From contig NZ_JADMKB010000054.1 of the NCBI RefSeq assembly GCF_018780075.1, positions 1 through 61,265 of the forward strand: a stretch of DNA of 61,265 bases. The letters are read 5' to 3'. How positions within the stretch are numbered: the first letter of the stretch is position 1; each line of letters opens with the position of its first letter. The notes under the pieces were generated by a model, which did not search any database, was not told the origin of the DNA, and saw only the letters and a list, made by a program, of their open reading frames with translations. A program made the position numbers and the translations under genes. This DNA is from Hydrogenophaga sp. Lineage in GTDB: Bacteria > Pseudomonadota > Gammaproteobacteria > Burkholderiales > Burkholderiaceae_C. This document shows positions 50,621 through 59,331 of this stretch, one piece after another.

Positions 50621-50720
50621 GGCGCAAATCGTAGCACGGGCCTTTGGGGGAAGGCCCACCGGCGGATGGGCGGCGCGGTTCGCGCGCTCGCTGGGCGCTC
50701 TCGCCCGACGCGAGGGCGGC

Positions 50721-51350
50721 TCAGCGGGGGCGCGAACCGCGTGGCGCGGCGGGGCGGGCCAGCAGCTTGGCCACGGCCGCCTTGGTGCAGCGCTGCAGGC
50801 CCATCAGGTAGCCGTGGTCGGGGTCGGCCACGCCGTGGCGTGTGCGCAGGTCGTGCCGCATGCGGTGCAGCAGCTCGGTCGCCATCTCGGCGTCGGCCAG
50901 CGCGCGGTGGGCCTGGCCGGTGCGCGGCAGGCCGAAGCGGTCCACCAGCGAACCCAGCTTGTGGCTCGGCGCCTCGGGGTAGAGCCGGCGCGACAGCAGC
51001 ACCGTGCAGGCAAAGGGCTGCAACGCCGGCTGGCCGCACAGCGCCAGCTCGGCCTGCCAGAAGCGGCGGTCGAACGACGCGTTGTGCGCCACCATCGGCA
51101 CCTCGCCGACAAAGCGTGCCGCGTCGACCATCACCGTCGCCGCCGGCGGCGCGGCCTGCACCATGGCGTTGGTGATGCCGGTCAGCTGCGTGATGAAACC
51201 GGGGATGTGCACCCCCGCGTTCATCAGGCTCTGGTAGCGGTCCACGATGCGGTCGCCCTCGGTGATCACGATGGCCACCTCGGTGGCGCGGTCGCCCATG
51301 CCGGGTGAGATGCCGGTGGTTTCAAAGTCGATGACGGCGATGCGGTTCAT
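50721..51350 (-). CDS. DnaQ-like 3'-5' exonuclease
   Basis: A 209-residue DEDDh-family exonuclease. Catalytic motifs: D8 and E10 in VIDFETTG, HNASFDRRFW (about 93-102), and HRALADAE (about 149-156) with the H and D of ExoIII. It resembles the epsilon subunit of DNA polymerase III but lacks the C-terminal polymerase-binding segment, so it is a stand-alone DnaQ-like protein. Its ATG overlaps the stop of the kinase gene upstream (4 bp), an unusual pairing. Confidence 0.92.
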   Translation of the reverse strand: MNRIAVIDFETTGISPGMGDRATEVAIVITEGDRIVDRYQSLMNAGVHIPGFITQLTGITNAMVQAAPPAATVMVDAARFVGEVPMVAHNASFDRRFWQAELALCGQPALQPFACTVLLSRRLYPEAPSHKLGSLVDRFGLPRTGQAHRALADAEMATELLHRMRHDLRTRHGVADPDHGYLMGLQRCTKAAVAKLLARPAAPRGSRPR

Positions 51351-53485
51351 GCGGAAGCTCGTGGGGTGGCGCGGGGCAGTTGAAGGACGAAGCGCACGCC
51401 GCCGTCGGCGTTGGCGTTGGCGGCGGTGATCGTGCCCCCCATTTTCGCCATGTAGGTGCGCGCCACGAACAGGCCCTGGCCCCGGCTCTCGCCGGGCGCG
51501 CTGGCGTCGGTCACGCCGTATTCGAAGATCGACTCCAGCCGCTCGGGGTCGATGGCCGGGCCGGTGTTGTGGATGGCGAAGCCGGCCATGGCGCCGCGGT
51601 CGTCGAGCGTGAGGGTGATGGGCGATCCCGCCGGGCGGTAGCGGTCGGCGTTGCGCAGCACGTGGGTCACCACGTCCTCCAGCGAGTGCTCGCTGGCCTG
51701 CACCCACACCGGCGCGCCGGCGGCGTCGAAGACCACGTTCTGGATGCCCGCGTAGGGCGCGTTGACCGCCACGTGCGTGAGGAAATGGTTCAGGTCCAGC
51801 GTGTCCATCTCGACCGAGGCCGAGGTGATGGCCTCGCTCGGCGACGCGCTGCCGTAGAGCACGCGCACGGCCTGCTGCATGCGGTGCACGTAGCGGTGGC
51901 TGGGGTCGGCGGCGTCGCCGTGCAGCACCATCAGCGACTGCAGCGGCGACATGATCTCGTGGCCCACGGCGTGCCACATGTCGCGCTCCTGCTCGTTGCG
52001 GATGTGCTCGCGCCGCGCGCCCTCCTTGATGCGCTCCAGCAGCGTGGCCAGCGTGTTGGCCAGGATGCCCAGCTCGTCGCGCCCGCCCAGGTCGCTCACG
52101 TCCAGCTCGCCCAGGCGGCGCTCGATCTGCGGGTCCTGCATGTTGTAGCGCAGCGCGGCGGCGCGTTTCGTGAGCGTGGCCACGCGGCGGATCAGGCCCA
52201 CTTCGATGACCAGCCAGGCCAGCGCGATCGCCGCCAGCATCGCGCCCACGAAACCGCTCATGCGCGTGGCGCCCGCGCTCAAGTCCCGGTCCACGCTGGC
52301 CAGCTCGCCGCTGAGGCTGAGCTGGTAACGCCCGCTGGAGGTGGCCACGGTTTCCTGCGCCTGCACCTGCGTGCGGGTGTCGGCCGAGGGCAGCCGCAGG
52401 ATCAGGCGCGTGAGCCAGGGCGCCGCCACCTCGATGCCTTTGTCCTGCCCGCGCAGCTGCGTCACCAGCTGCGGCGCCCCGCTGCCCAGGCGCTCAATGC
52501 GCAGCACCTCGCCGCCCGCGAGCGTGGAGCCCAGGTGCTGCAGCGAAAAGGGCAACACCGCGTCGGCGCGCGCGCTGTCAAACAGCATCCGCCCGTCCGC
52601 GCCCAGCCACTGCAGCCGCAGCCGGGTCTGGTTCAGGTCCGCCGGCGGCCAGTGGCGCGACAGCGCGGTGTACAGCGCCTGGCGCCAGCTTTCGATGGGC
52701 ACGCGCAGCGAGAGCAGCGTGCGCCGCGTGCAGCCGGGCAGCGCCTCGGCCGGCAGGGCGCAGCCCGGCTCCTGCCACAGCCAGCCCCGGAAATCGCGCA
52801 CCGGCAGCGAGCCCTTCACGAGCGCAGCGCCCTCGCCCCGGAAGCCGGTCAGGCGCCCGCGCAGGCCGCCCTCGCCGTCCTGCGCGGGCGCGTCGCCCGG
52901 GGCCTCGAAGGGCGCCACCCAGCGCTCCGTGCCCTGGGCGGTGTCGGCGCGGATCACCGCGTGGCTGACCACGCCCAGGTCCAGCGTGCCGGGCTCGCGC
53001 GCCACGGCCGGCGGCAGCACCAGGTCGGCCACCAGGTAGACCACGCCGCCCGCGTAGGCGCTGTTGCCCACGCCCACGCAGAGCTGCCCGCCGTCGTCGG
53101 GCCAGTGCACGGCGCAACCGCTCATCTCCACCGCCTGCCGCGCCTTGAACGGGTCGGAATAGTCCAGCGCCGAAAACGGCAGCACCACCGGCGTGAGCCC
53201 GGCGCCCGAGGGCGCGGCCGCGTCGGCGTTGATCAGCGCGAGCTGCCCCGTGGGGTGGCGCAGCTGTGCGGCCATGGTCGAGAGCGTCTGCCGGAAACCC
53301 GCCTCGTAGCGCTCGCGGGCGCGCTGCTTCTCTTCGGCCAGCAGCGTCAGCGCCAGCACCACCACGGCCAGCGCCAGCAGCAGGAACACCCCGTGAAAAA
53401 CGATGCGGCGGCGGAACGCCGACAGCGGCAGCCGCGGCAGCGCCAGCGCGGGCAGCGAAGGAAGATCCAGCGGGCCAAATTTCAT
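51347..53485 (-). CDS. Sensor histidine kinase
   Basis: A 712-residue membrane kinase. A short cytoplasmic N-terminus, TM1 (about 29-50), a large ~370-residue periplasmic sensor, TM2 (about 420-440), HAMP-like linker, then dimerisation helix with H509 in MWHAVGHEIMSP and a HATPase domain (N box VLRNADRYR, G1 IHNTGPAIDPERL, G2 GESRGQGLFVARTY). The sensor has paired cysteines (SGCAVHWPDDGGQLC; PGCALPAEALPGC). The start at 53485 is after repeat K; an upstream in-frame start lies in the repeat. It follows the response regulator and overlaps the exonuclease gene. Signal unknown. Confidence 0.9.
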   Translation of the reverse strand: MKFGPLDLPSLPALALPRLPLSAFRRRIVFHGVFLLLALAVVVLALTLLAEEKQRARERYEAGFRQTLSTMAAQLRHPTGQLALINADAAAPSGAGLTPVVLPFSALDYSDPFKARQAVEMSGCAVHWPDDGGQLCVGVGNSAYAGGVVYLVADLVLPPAVAREPGTLDLGVVSHAVIRADTAQGTERWVAPFEAPGDAPAQDGEGGLRGRLTGFRGEGAALVKGSLPVRDFRGWLWQEPGCALPAEALPGCTRRTLLSLRVPIESWRQALYTALSRHWPPADLNQTRLRLQWLGADGRMLFDSARADAVLPFSLQHLGSTLAGGEVLRIERLGSGAPQLVTQLRGQDKGIEVAAPWLTRLILRLPSADTRTQVQAQETVATSSGRYQLSLSGELASVDRDLSAGATRMSGFVGAMLAAIALAWLVIEVGLIRRVATLTKRAAALRYNMQDPQIERRLGELDVSDLGGRDELGILANTLATLLERIKEGARREHIRNEQERDMWHAVGHEIMSPLQSLMVLHGDAADPSHRYVHRMQQAVRVLYGSASPSEAITSASVEMDTLDLNHFLTHVAVNAPYAGIQNVVFDAAGAPVWVQASEHSLEDVVTHVLRNADRYRPAGSPITLTLDDRGAMAGFAIHNTGPAIDPERLESIFEYGVTDASAPGESRGQGLFVARTYMAKMGGTITAANANADGGVRFVLQLPRATPRASA

Positions 53486-53530
53486 TTCAATTGGCCCGGC
53501 GGCCGTCGGAGCGCTGGCATCCGTCCAGTC

Positions 53531-53706
53531 GCACCGCGGAACCGGCTCTGCCGGGCCGCGGGTGCGGTCCCCCTCCCGCCGAAGGCGAGAGAGGGGGCTG
53601 AGGACCGCGGCTCCCAAGCCTGCCTGCGCAGGCTTGGACGGGACGAAGAGGTATCGCCTCTGGCGATGCCGCGGCCTGCAAGGCGAGCGAAGCGGCGCAG
53701 GGGGTG
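53531..53706 (-). repeat. Composite dispersed repeat, copy K
   Basis: First half like copies A/B (CCGCGGAACCGGCTCTGCCG); then a G-run and a ~90-bp module with AAGCCTGCCTGCGCAGGCTT that also occurs, inverted, in copy L (57429-57592). It lies between the response regulator stop and the kinase start. Confidence 0.85.
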
Positions 53707-53707
53707 T

Positions 53708-54400
53708 TCATTTCCCTGTCCAGCGGAAGCCGCGCATGGGGACGTTTTCAATGGCGTCGAACGCTGGGTCGAGGTCGCGGAAGGCGTCGCGGATGCTGCT
53801 CACGTGCTTGCGCACGTTGTCGCGGTTGCGCCCGCTCTTGACCACCTCGTACAGCTCCTCGTAGCTCACGGTCTGGCCCTTTTTCTGCACCAGCGTGGCG
53901 AGGATGCGCTGCGCGGTGAGCGGCAGGTTGATGCGCTGGCCGCGCCAGGTGGGGCTTCGTTGCCACAGCGGGTCCAGGCTCAGCTCGTCGGCGGCCGGCG
54001 CGGGCTCGGCGGTTTTCTGTGCCTTGGCCGTGCGCAGGATGTCGAGAAAGGTCTCGACGAACTCGGCCTCGTCGAAGCTGGTCTTCTGCAGGTAGTCCCA
54101 GGCGTCGAGGGCCTTCATGATGCTGCGGTAGATCGCGGCCGGCATGGCCGAGACCACCAGCACCGGCGTGCCCTGGTGCAGCTTGTTGATGGTGTTGATG
54201 ATGGCCACGCCCGCGTGCCGCTCGCGCCCGAGTTCGATGTCCAGCACCACCAGGTCGTAGCGCTCGCGGGCCAGCGCGGCCTCGGCGCTGTCGCGGTCGA
54301 ACCACTGGTGGACCGTCAGCTCGGGGCGCGCGGCGCTGATCCAGCCCGCGAGCTGGTGGCTGGTGGGGCGGTCGTCTTCGATGACGGCGATGGTGTGCAT
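53708..54400 (-). CDS. Response regulator with winged-helix output
   Basis: A 230-residue two-component regulator. Receiver domain 1-~120 with the acidic pair IEDDRP, phospho-acceptor D54 (LVVLDIELG) and the Lys in DYLQKTSFDEAEF; C-terminal winged helix (about 145-230) with LTAQRILATLVQKKGQTVSY and NVRKHVSSIRDAF, OmpR-like. Partner of the kinase downstream. The start is ATG 54400 (MHTIAVIEDD); an ATG three codons earlier (54409) is possible. Divergent from the SPFH gene, which may be a target. Confidence 0.92.
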   Translation of the reverse strand: MHTIAVIEDDRPTSHQLAGWISAARPELTVHQWFDRDSAEAALARERYDLVVLDIELGRERHAGVAIINTINKLHQGTPVLVVSAMPAAIYRSIMKALDAWDYLQKTSFDEAEFVETFLDILRTAKAQKTAEPAPAADELSLDPLWQRSPTWRGQRINLPLTAQRILATLVQKKGQTVSYEELYEVVKSGRNRDNVRKHVSSIRDAFRDLDPAFDAIENVPMRGFRWTGK

Positions 54401-54565
54401 GGCGCCCATTATCGAAGCGCCACCGAGCCGGCCGCTGTGAGTTTTTCTTCCGGGGCCGGCGGCGAAACCACCCGGCGACCGCATTGAGACTTCCGCGCCT
54501 TCCCGGAACGATGCAGGTCATGGAGAAGCCCACGGTGGGCGGCTCCGGTTCACAGGAGAAATTCC

Positions 54566-55861
54566 ATGTTGCTGCGTCTCAAGTCCCTGACCCGTTCCGT
54601 CCGGATCGCCCTGGCCCGCCTGGTCCGCCGCGCCGCCCCGGGGGTGTCGTCGGGCGACGACGCGTCCGCTGTGCGCCCGCTGCGCGCCCTGCCTTCTGTG
54701 TCCCTGCGCCCCGTCCTGCTGACCCTGGGCGTGACGGCGGCGGCGCTGGGCGCCGGTTACGTGATCGTGAAGCACCCGCCGGTGCAGCAGCTCGCCCCCG
54801 GCCACCTCGCGCTGCGCACCAACCAGCTCACCGGCGACACCACCGTCTGGCGCAGCGGCCCGGTGTGGGCCCTGCCCGGCCTGTACCAGGTCACCCGCTA
54901 CCCGCTGCAGGACCAGACCTGGCACGCCGCCAGCATGGCCAGCGCCGACGGCCCCTCGCCCGCGCAGTCGGTCGAGGGCCTGTCCATCGGACTCGACCTG
55001 AGCGTGCGCTACGCCATCGACCCGGCGCGCCTGACGGCGGCCAGGGCCGCGTCGCTGCCGGCGCAGCTCGACACCCAGATCGTCGAGCCGGCGGTGCAGG
55101 CCACGGTCTACAAGATCATCGCGCGCCACACCGTGCGCGAAATCTTCTCGTCGCAGCGCACCCAGATCGAGCAGGACATCGAAGCGCAGGTCCGCGTCAA
55201 GCTGGCGGCCGACGGCCTGCTGCTGCGCTCCATCCACATCGGCAAGATCGACCTGCCCGAGGACTACCGCCGCGGCATGGAGGTGCTGCTGACCGAAGGC
55301 CTCTCGGCCGAGAAGATGCGCTACACGCTGGAGCTGCGCGAGAAGCAGGTGAAAGAAAGTGAACTCACCGCCAGCGCCGACAAGGCCCGCCGCGAGATCG
55401 CCGCCGAAGCCGCCGGGCGCGAACAGGTGATCGCCGCGAAGGCGCAGGAAGAGGCGATGAAACACGTGCTGCCCTTCAAGCAGCGCCAGATCGAGCAGCG
55501 CAAGCTCGAAGCCGAGGCCCAGCGCGTGAGCCGCGTGCAGCAGGCCGAGGGCGAAGCCCAGGCGCGCCGCATCGAGGCCGCGGGCGAGGCCGAGGCGCGG
55601 CAGAAGCTCGCCGACGCCGAGGCCTACCGTCTCACCCGCGTGGGCAAGGCCAACGCCGAGCAGATGGCGGCCGAGGGCGCACTGATCACCAAGCACCCGC
55701 TGCTGATCCAGAAGACCATGGCCGACCGCCTGAGCGACAAGGTGCAGGTCATCATCGCCTCGCCCCACACCGGGGGTTTCATCGGCAACAACCTGCTGGG
55801 CAGCGTGGCGCAGGCGCAGACCGCCTCGACCGAAGCGCAAGCCGACAGCGCGGAGCAGTGA
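54566..55861 (+). CDS. SPFH/band-7 membrane protein
   Basis: A 431-residue flotillin/prohibitin-like protein. One transmembrane helix (about 51-68, LLTLGVTAAALGAGYVIV), then an SPFH domain (about 70-250; LAPGHLALRTNQLTGDTTV, LDLSVRYAIDPARL), a long Ala/Glu coiled coil (about 255-385; EAEAQRVSRVQQAEGEAQAR) and an Ala/Gln-rich tail. Such proteins form large membrane-associated oligomers and scaffolds. AGGAGA precedes the ATG. The SH3-domain protein follows 2 bp later, so the two act together. Confidence 0.9.
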   Translation: MLLRLKSLTRSVRIALARLVRRAAPGVSSGDDASAVRPLRALPSVSLRPVLLTLGVTAAALGAGYVIVKHPPVQQLAPGHLALRTNQLTGDTTVWRSGPVWALPGLYQVTRYPLQDQTWHAASMASADGPSPAQSVEGLSIGLDLSVRYAIDPARLTAARAASLPAQLDTQIVEPAVQATVYKIIARHTVREIFSSQRTQIEQDIEAQVRVKLAADGLLLRSIHIGKIDLPEDYRRGMEVLLTEGLSAEKMRYTLELREKQVKESELTASADKARREIAAEAAGREQVIAAKAQEEAMKHVLPFKQRQIEQRKLEAEAQRVSRVQQAEGEAQARRIEAAGEAEARQKLADAEAYRLTRVGKANAEQMAAEGALITKHPLLIQKTMADRLSDKVQVIIASPHTGGFIGNNLLGSVAQAQTASTEAQADSAEQ

Positions 55862-55863
55862 CC

Positions 55864-57369
55864 ATGAAACAGCTTGGCAACTTCCTGTTGGCCGCCGCGG
55901 TGGTCGCGGCGCTGGCCGGTGTGGTGTGTGTCTCGGCCCGCGCCGCCGAGCCGGTGGCGGGGGTGGCCCTCGTCACCCGCGACGCCGTCACCCTGCGCGC
56001 CGCGCCGCGCGACAGCGCCGCCGCACAGACCGTGCTCTGGCGCGGCGAGGTGATGGAGATCCGCGCCGAGCGCGGCGACTTCGTGCAGGTCTGGGACCAC
56101 CAGCGCGAGCGCGGCGGTTACGTGAAGCGCTCGCAACTGCTGCGCGTGGGCAACGGCGAGCAGGCCGCGCCCGAGCTGCTGGCGCTGCTGGGCTTCGTGA
56201 GCGAACAGCCAGGCTCAGAAACCCTGGGCTTGGCGCTCGCGGCCGCCGCGATCCAGGCCCTGCCTGCCGCCGCGCTGCAAGGTGCCGACGGCGCCAACGT
56301 GCTTGACGCCATCGGCCGCCAGGCCGAACGCCTCGCCGAGCGCGCCTCGCAAGGCGCGCAACGTTCGCAGGACCAGGCCATGCTGACCGCCCACCTCGAC
56401 GTGGCGCGGCGCCACGGTGTGGGCTTCGAGAGCATCGAAGACGGCGAACGTGTGCGCGTCTGCTACGAGGGCGACGCCCACCGCCGCCTGCTGGCGATGC
56501 CCGCCGCCAGCGCCGAGCAGCAGGCCCGCGCCGCGCTCGCGCTCACCCGCCCGGAGTGCCAGAACCCCCAGGCCCGGCCCGGCGAGCGCGAGGCCGCCGA
56601 CCAGGCCCGCGCCGCCCTGCTCGACCGCGTCAATACATCCACCCTGGCCACTCACTGGCGCGCCCGACTCGCCACCCGGCAGGCCAGCGTCTGGAGTGGC
56701 CTGGCCTTCGCCCGCGCCCAACGCGGGGACGCCACCGCCGCCCGCAGCGCCGCCGAGCGCGCGCTGCAGGCCATCGCCCGCGTGGACCGCGCCGAGCTGG
56801 CCGACGACGACCTCACCCGCTACACCGAAGCCGCCCTGCGCGCCAACGCCGTGCGCTGGGCCGCCGGCAGCGGCGTCGCGCCCGCCGCCGCGCTCGCCAT
56901 CACCACCCGCCAGCTGGACGACGGCCAGACCTGCGCCAGCCTGATCGACCCGCGCCAGAAAAACGCCCAGCCCCTGGCCGAGCGCTGCTCCTGGGGCGTG
57001 GTCTGGGCAGCGTCGGCCTCGGTCAACCGCGAAGGCAACGCCGCCGCGCTCGCGGTGCAGCCGGTGGACGGCTGGCGCGAGCTCTGGGTGTTCCGCAAAA
57101 CCGCACAGGGCTGGACCGTCGAAGTCTTGCCGCCCGCCGCGCTCAACCCCGGCCTGGGCTACGCCGAGCTGGCCGGCTGGGTGCCCGGCGGGCGCCAGAT
57201 GCTGGTGGCGCGCGAAGCCCTCGCGGAAGGCCGCACGCTGCGCCGCTTCGAGGTGGTGGAGCTGAACACCCTCACCCCGCAGCGCACCGCCTTCGAACCC
57301 GACGCGCTCGGCCCTTTCGCACGCTGGCCCGACGCCGCCTGGAAGCGCGACTCGCTGGCGCTGCGCTGA
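55864..57369 (+). CDS. Exported SH3-domain protein
   Basis: A 501-residue exported protein with signal peptide 1-28 (LLAAAVVAALAGVVCVSARA) and a bacterial SH3 domain (about 35-95; VTLRAAPRDSAAAQTVLWRG, VQVWDHQRERGGYVKRS). The remaining ~400 residues are alpha-helical and unassigned, with a cysteine-containing block (CYEGDAHRRLL) and a C-terminal WD-like WELWVFRKTAQGWTVE region. SH3b domains usually bind cell wall or proteins. It starts 2 bp after the SPFH gene. Role unknown. Confidence 0.78.
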   Translation: MKQLGNFLLAAAVVAALAGVVCVSARAAEPVAGVALVTRDAVTLRAAPRDSAAAQTVLWRGEVMEIRAERGDFVQVWDHQRERGGYVKRSQLLRVGNGEQAAPELLALLGFVSEQPGSETLGLALAAAAIQALPAAALQGADGANVLDAIGRQAERLAERASQGAQRSQDQAMLTAHLDVARRHGVGFESIEDGERVRVCYEGDAHRRLLAMPAASAEQQARAALALTRPECQNPQARPGEREAADQARAALLDRVNTSTLATHWRARLATRQASVWSGLAFARAQRGDATAARSAAERALQAIARVDRAELADDDLTRYTEAALRANAVRWAAGSGVAPAAALAITTRQLDDGQTCASLIDPRQKNAQPLAERCSWGVVWAASASVNREGNAAALAVQPVDGWRELWVFRKTAQGWTVEVLPPAALNPGLGYAELAGWVPGGRQMLVAREALAEGRTLRRFEVVELNTLTPQRTAFEPDALGPFARWPDAAWKRDSLALR

Positions 57370-57428
57370 GTCCGCATCGACTGTCGATGGTGTGCCGCAC
57401 CACCCGCAACCGGAGAAGCGCCCCAGCC

Positions 57429-57592
57429 AAGGGGCACAGCCGGGCCGGCTTCGCCGGACGGCCAGTGCGCCTTGCAGGCCGCAGCCTCGCCAGAGTCGAG
57501 GCTTCTTCGGGCCGTCCAAGCCTGCGCAGGCAGGCTTGGAGCCGCGGCCCTCAGCCCCCTTCAAGGGGGTCGCGCGCAGCGCGGCGGGGGCG
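57429..57592 (+). repeat. Composite dispersed repeat, copy L
   Basis: In reverse it is copy G (GCGCGACCCCC...GGGGG and GCACTGGCCGTCCGGCGAAG) interrupted by the ~90-bp module shared with copy K (AAGCCTGCCTGCGCAGGCTT, GCGGCCTGCAAGGCG). Its outer end overlaps the 3-prime end of the FAD oxidoreductase frame. Confidence 0.85.
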
Positions 57593-58898
57593 ACTCCAAC
57601 ATGTAGGCCTGGGCCTGGGCGATGGCCACCGTGGCCGACGGGATGTAGTCGAAATTGCCCTGGCGCCCGAGGCTTTCAATGCCCATGTCGCTGAGGGCCT
57701 GCACCAGGGCGGTCTTGCGCGCCTCGGCCGACTGGTCGTACACCGGGTAGGCAAAGTCCGTCACGAAGCTGCCCAGGCACTCCAGTTCACCCTCGAAGAG
57801 GCCGGCCTGGGCCGTGGTCGCCCGAAAGTCGGCCACCACCGTGTCGATGCCCGGCAAGGTGCCTCGAACGGAAACTTCGAGGCTGAAGAATTCCCAGCCG
57901 TCGGCGCGGCCGTAGTAGTCGGAGTGCATGGTCAGGCGCTTCCACAGGCCGTCGGCCGCGAAGTTGTGCAGGATCAGCGCCGCAAAATGCCGCTGGCCGC
58001 GAAACCGGAAACACGCGGTGATCATGGCGGTGGACTCGGGCGCCGCCGCCGCGTCCAGCCCCAGCAGGCGCGCCACCTTGACCAGCGGGAGCGTGTTGAT
58101 CAGTCGCGGGGCCGTGAACGTCCCGGCTTCGGTGCGCACCTCAAAACCTTCCGCGGTTTTGCGGAGCGATGAGGTGCCAGCGCTCAGCACGGCGTCGGCT
58201 CCCAGGGCCTGGAGGCTCGCCAGGGCATGGCCGTACATCGCCTGAAAACCGTCGCGCGATCGGGCGAAACACCGCAGCGGCGTCGGGCGCACCGCCAGGC
58301 CCAGCCGCCGTCCGGCCGAACGCACGAGGCGCGCGACACGCGGTGCGAGGCTGGCGTTCTGGGCGATCCATTTCATGCGGCGCAAGGCAAACGGGTAGCT
58401 GATCTCTTCGGCCGAAAACCCGTAGAAGCGGCGCATGTAGCCGGAGAGACCGCTGTCGCGGAACAGCTTGCTGCCGATGTGCGCCCGGGCAAAATCCGCG
58501 GCCGAGGCCTTGCGGCGCCAGAACAGCTTGTGCACCAGCACGTCGGCGATCGCCACGAGCTGGTAGGGCAGCGGCCTGCCGAAAAACTCCTCGCGCATGT
58601 CGAACGGGTAAGCGCGGACCTTGCCTTGCGGCGTGACGCGGGCGATGCTGTAGTTCACCGGCGTCCAGTGGGCCTCGATGCCGGGGAACAAGCCGAGCAA
58701 GGGACTGTCCGACCAGAAAAAGATGGCGCCGACATCGAAGCTGCAGTCCCCCATGTCCTTCGACAGGTGGTTGCCCCCGGCGCCGGGGTAGTCCTCGATG
58801 ACCGCCACGCGAAGGGCCGAGGGCAGCAGCGCGTGGGCCGCCGTCAGGCCGGTGACCCCGGCGCCCAGAATGATCACATCGTGGTGTTGACTGGTCAC
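57561..58898 (-). CDS. FAD-dependent amine-oxidase-like protein, C-terminus altered by repeat
   Basis: A 445-residue NAD(P)/FAD-binding oxidoreductase of the amine oxidase/protoporphyrinogen oxidase-like group. FAD motif IILGAGVTGLTAAHALLP (8-25), then EDYPGAGGNHLSKDMG and FDVGAIFF, typical of enzymes related to UDP-galactopyranose mutase. The last residues (about 436-445, SPPPRCARPP) are translated from repeat L, which also provides the stop; homologues would show whether native residues were lost. Substrate unknown. Confidence 0.8.
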   Translation of the reverse strand: MTSQHHDVIILGAGVTGLTAAHALLPSALRVAVIEDYPGAGGNHLSKDMGDCSFDVGAIFFWSDSPLLGLFPGIEAHWTPVNYSIARVTPQGKVRAYPFDMREEFFGRPLPYQLVAIADVLVHKLFWRRKASAADFARAHIGSKLFRDSGLSGYMRRFYGFSAEEISYPFALRRMKWIAQNASLAPRVARLVRSAGRRLGLAVRPTPLRCFARSRDGFQAMYGHALASLQALGADAVLSAGTSSLRKTAEGFEVRTEAGTFTAPRLINTLPLVKVARLLGLDAAAAPESTAMITACFRFRGQRHFAALILHNFAADGLWKRLTMHSDYYGRADGWEFFSLEVSVRGTLPGIDTVVADFRATTAQAGLFEGELECLGSFVTDFAYPVYDQSAEARKTALVQALSDMGIESLGRQGNFDYIPSATVAIAQAQAYMLESPPPRCARPP

Positions 58899-58964
58899 GG
58901 GGGCCCTTGGTGTTCGTCACCGGACGTTACCAGAACCTGTGCCCCGCGTGCCGGGCCGCTGCCG

Positions 58965-59318
58965 TCAGGCCTTCTTCAGGAATTCCGACTTCAGCAACAT
59001 CGGGCCCAGCTCGGTCTTGCAGTCGACGTTGTGGCCGTCGTGGCCATCGACCAGGCGGATGCCCTTGATCTTGCTGCCCTTCTTGAGCACGGTGGACGAG
59101 CCCTTGACCTTCAGGTCCTTGACCAGGATCACCGAGTCGCCGTCGGCCAGCGGGTTGCCGTTGGCGTCTTTCACGGTCCCGGCGCCGGCCGCTTCTTCGT
59201 CGCTGGCGGCGGCGGCCTGGGGCCATTCAAAGGCGCAGTCGGGGCAGACGAAGTTGCTGCCATCGGGGTAGGTGTTTTCAAGGCCGCATTGCGGACAGGC
59301 TGGAATGGTGTGGGGCAT
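58965..59318 (-). CDS. yjdM: YjdM/PhnA-like zinc-ribbon protein
   Basis: A 117-residue cytoplasmic protein: N-terminal zinc ribbon (C8, C11, C25, C28; ACPQCG ... VCPDCAFEW) and the C-terminal PhnA domain (VKDANGNPLADGDSVILVKD, KGSKIKGIRLVDGHDGHNVD). Named for phosphonate genes in E. coli, but no direct role in phosphonate use is established. It lies between hyi and the FAD enzyme. Confidence 0.95.
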   Translation of the reverse strand: MPHTIPACPQCGLENTYPDGSNFVCPDCAFEWPQAAAASDEEAAGAGTVKDANGNPLADGDSVILVKDLKVKGSSTVLKKGSKIKGIRLVDGHDGHNVDCKTELGPMLLKSEFLKKA

Positions 59319-59331
59319 GTGCCCAAGAATA

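Noticed and set aside
51380..54487. A 1035-codon plus-strand ORF across the kinase and response regulator
   Set aside because: Antisense to two clear genes and spans repeat K; composition is His/Arg-rich as expected for a shadow frame.
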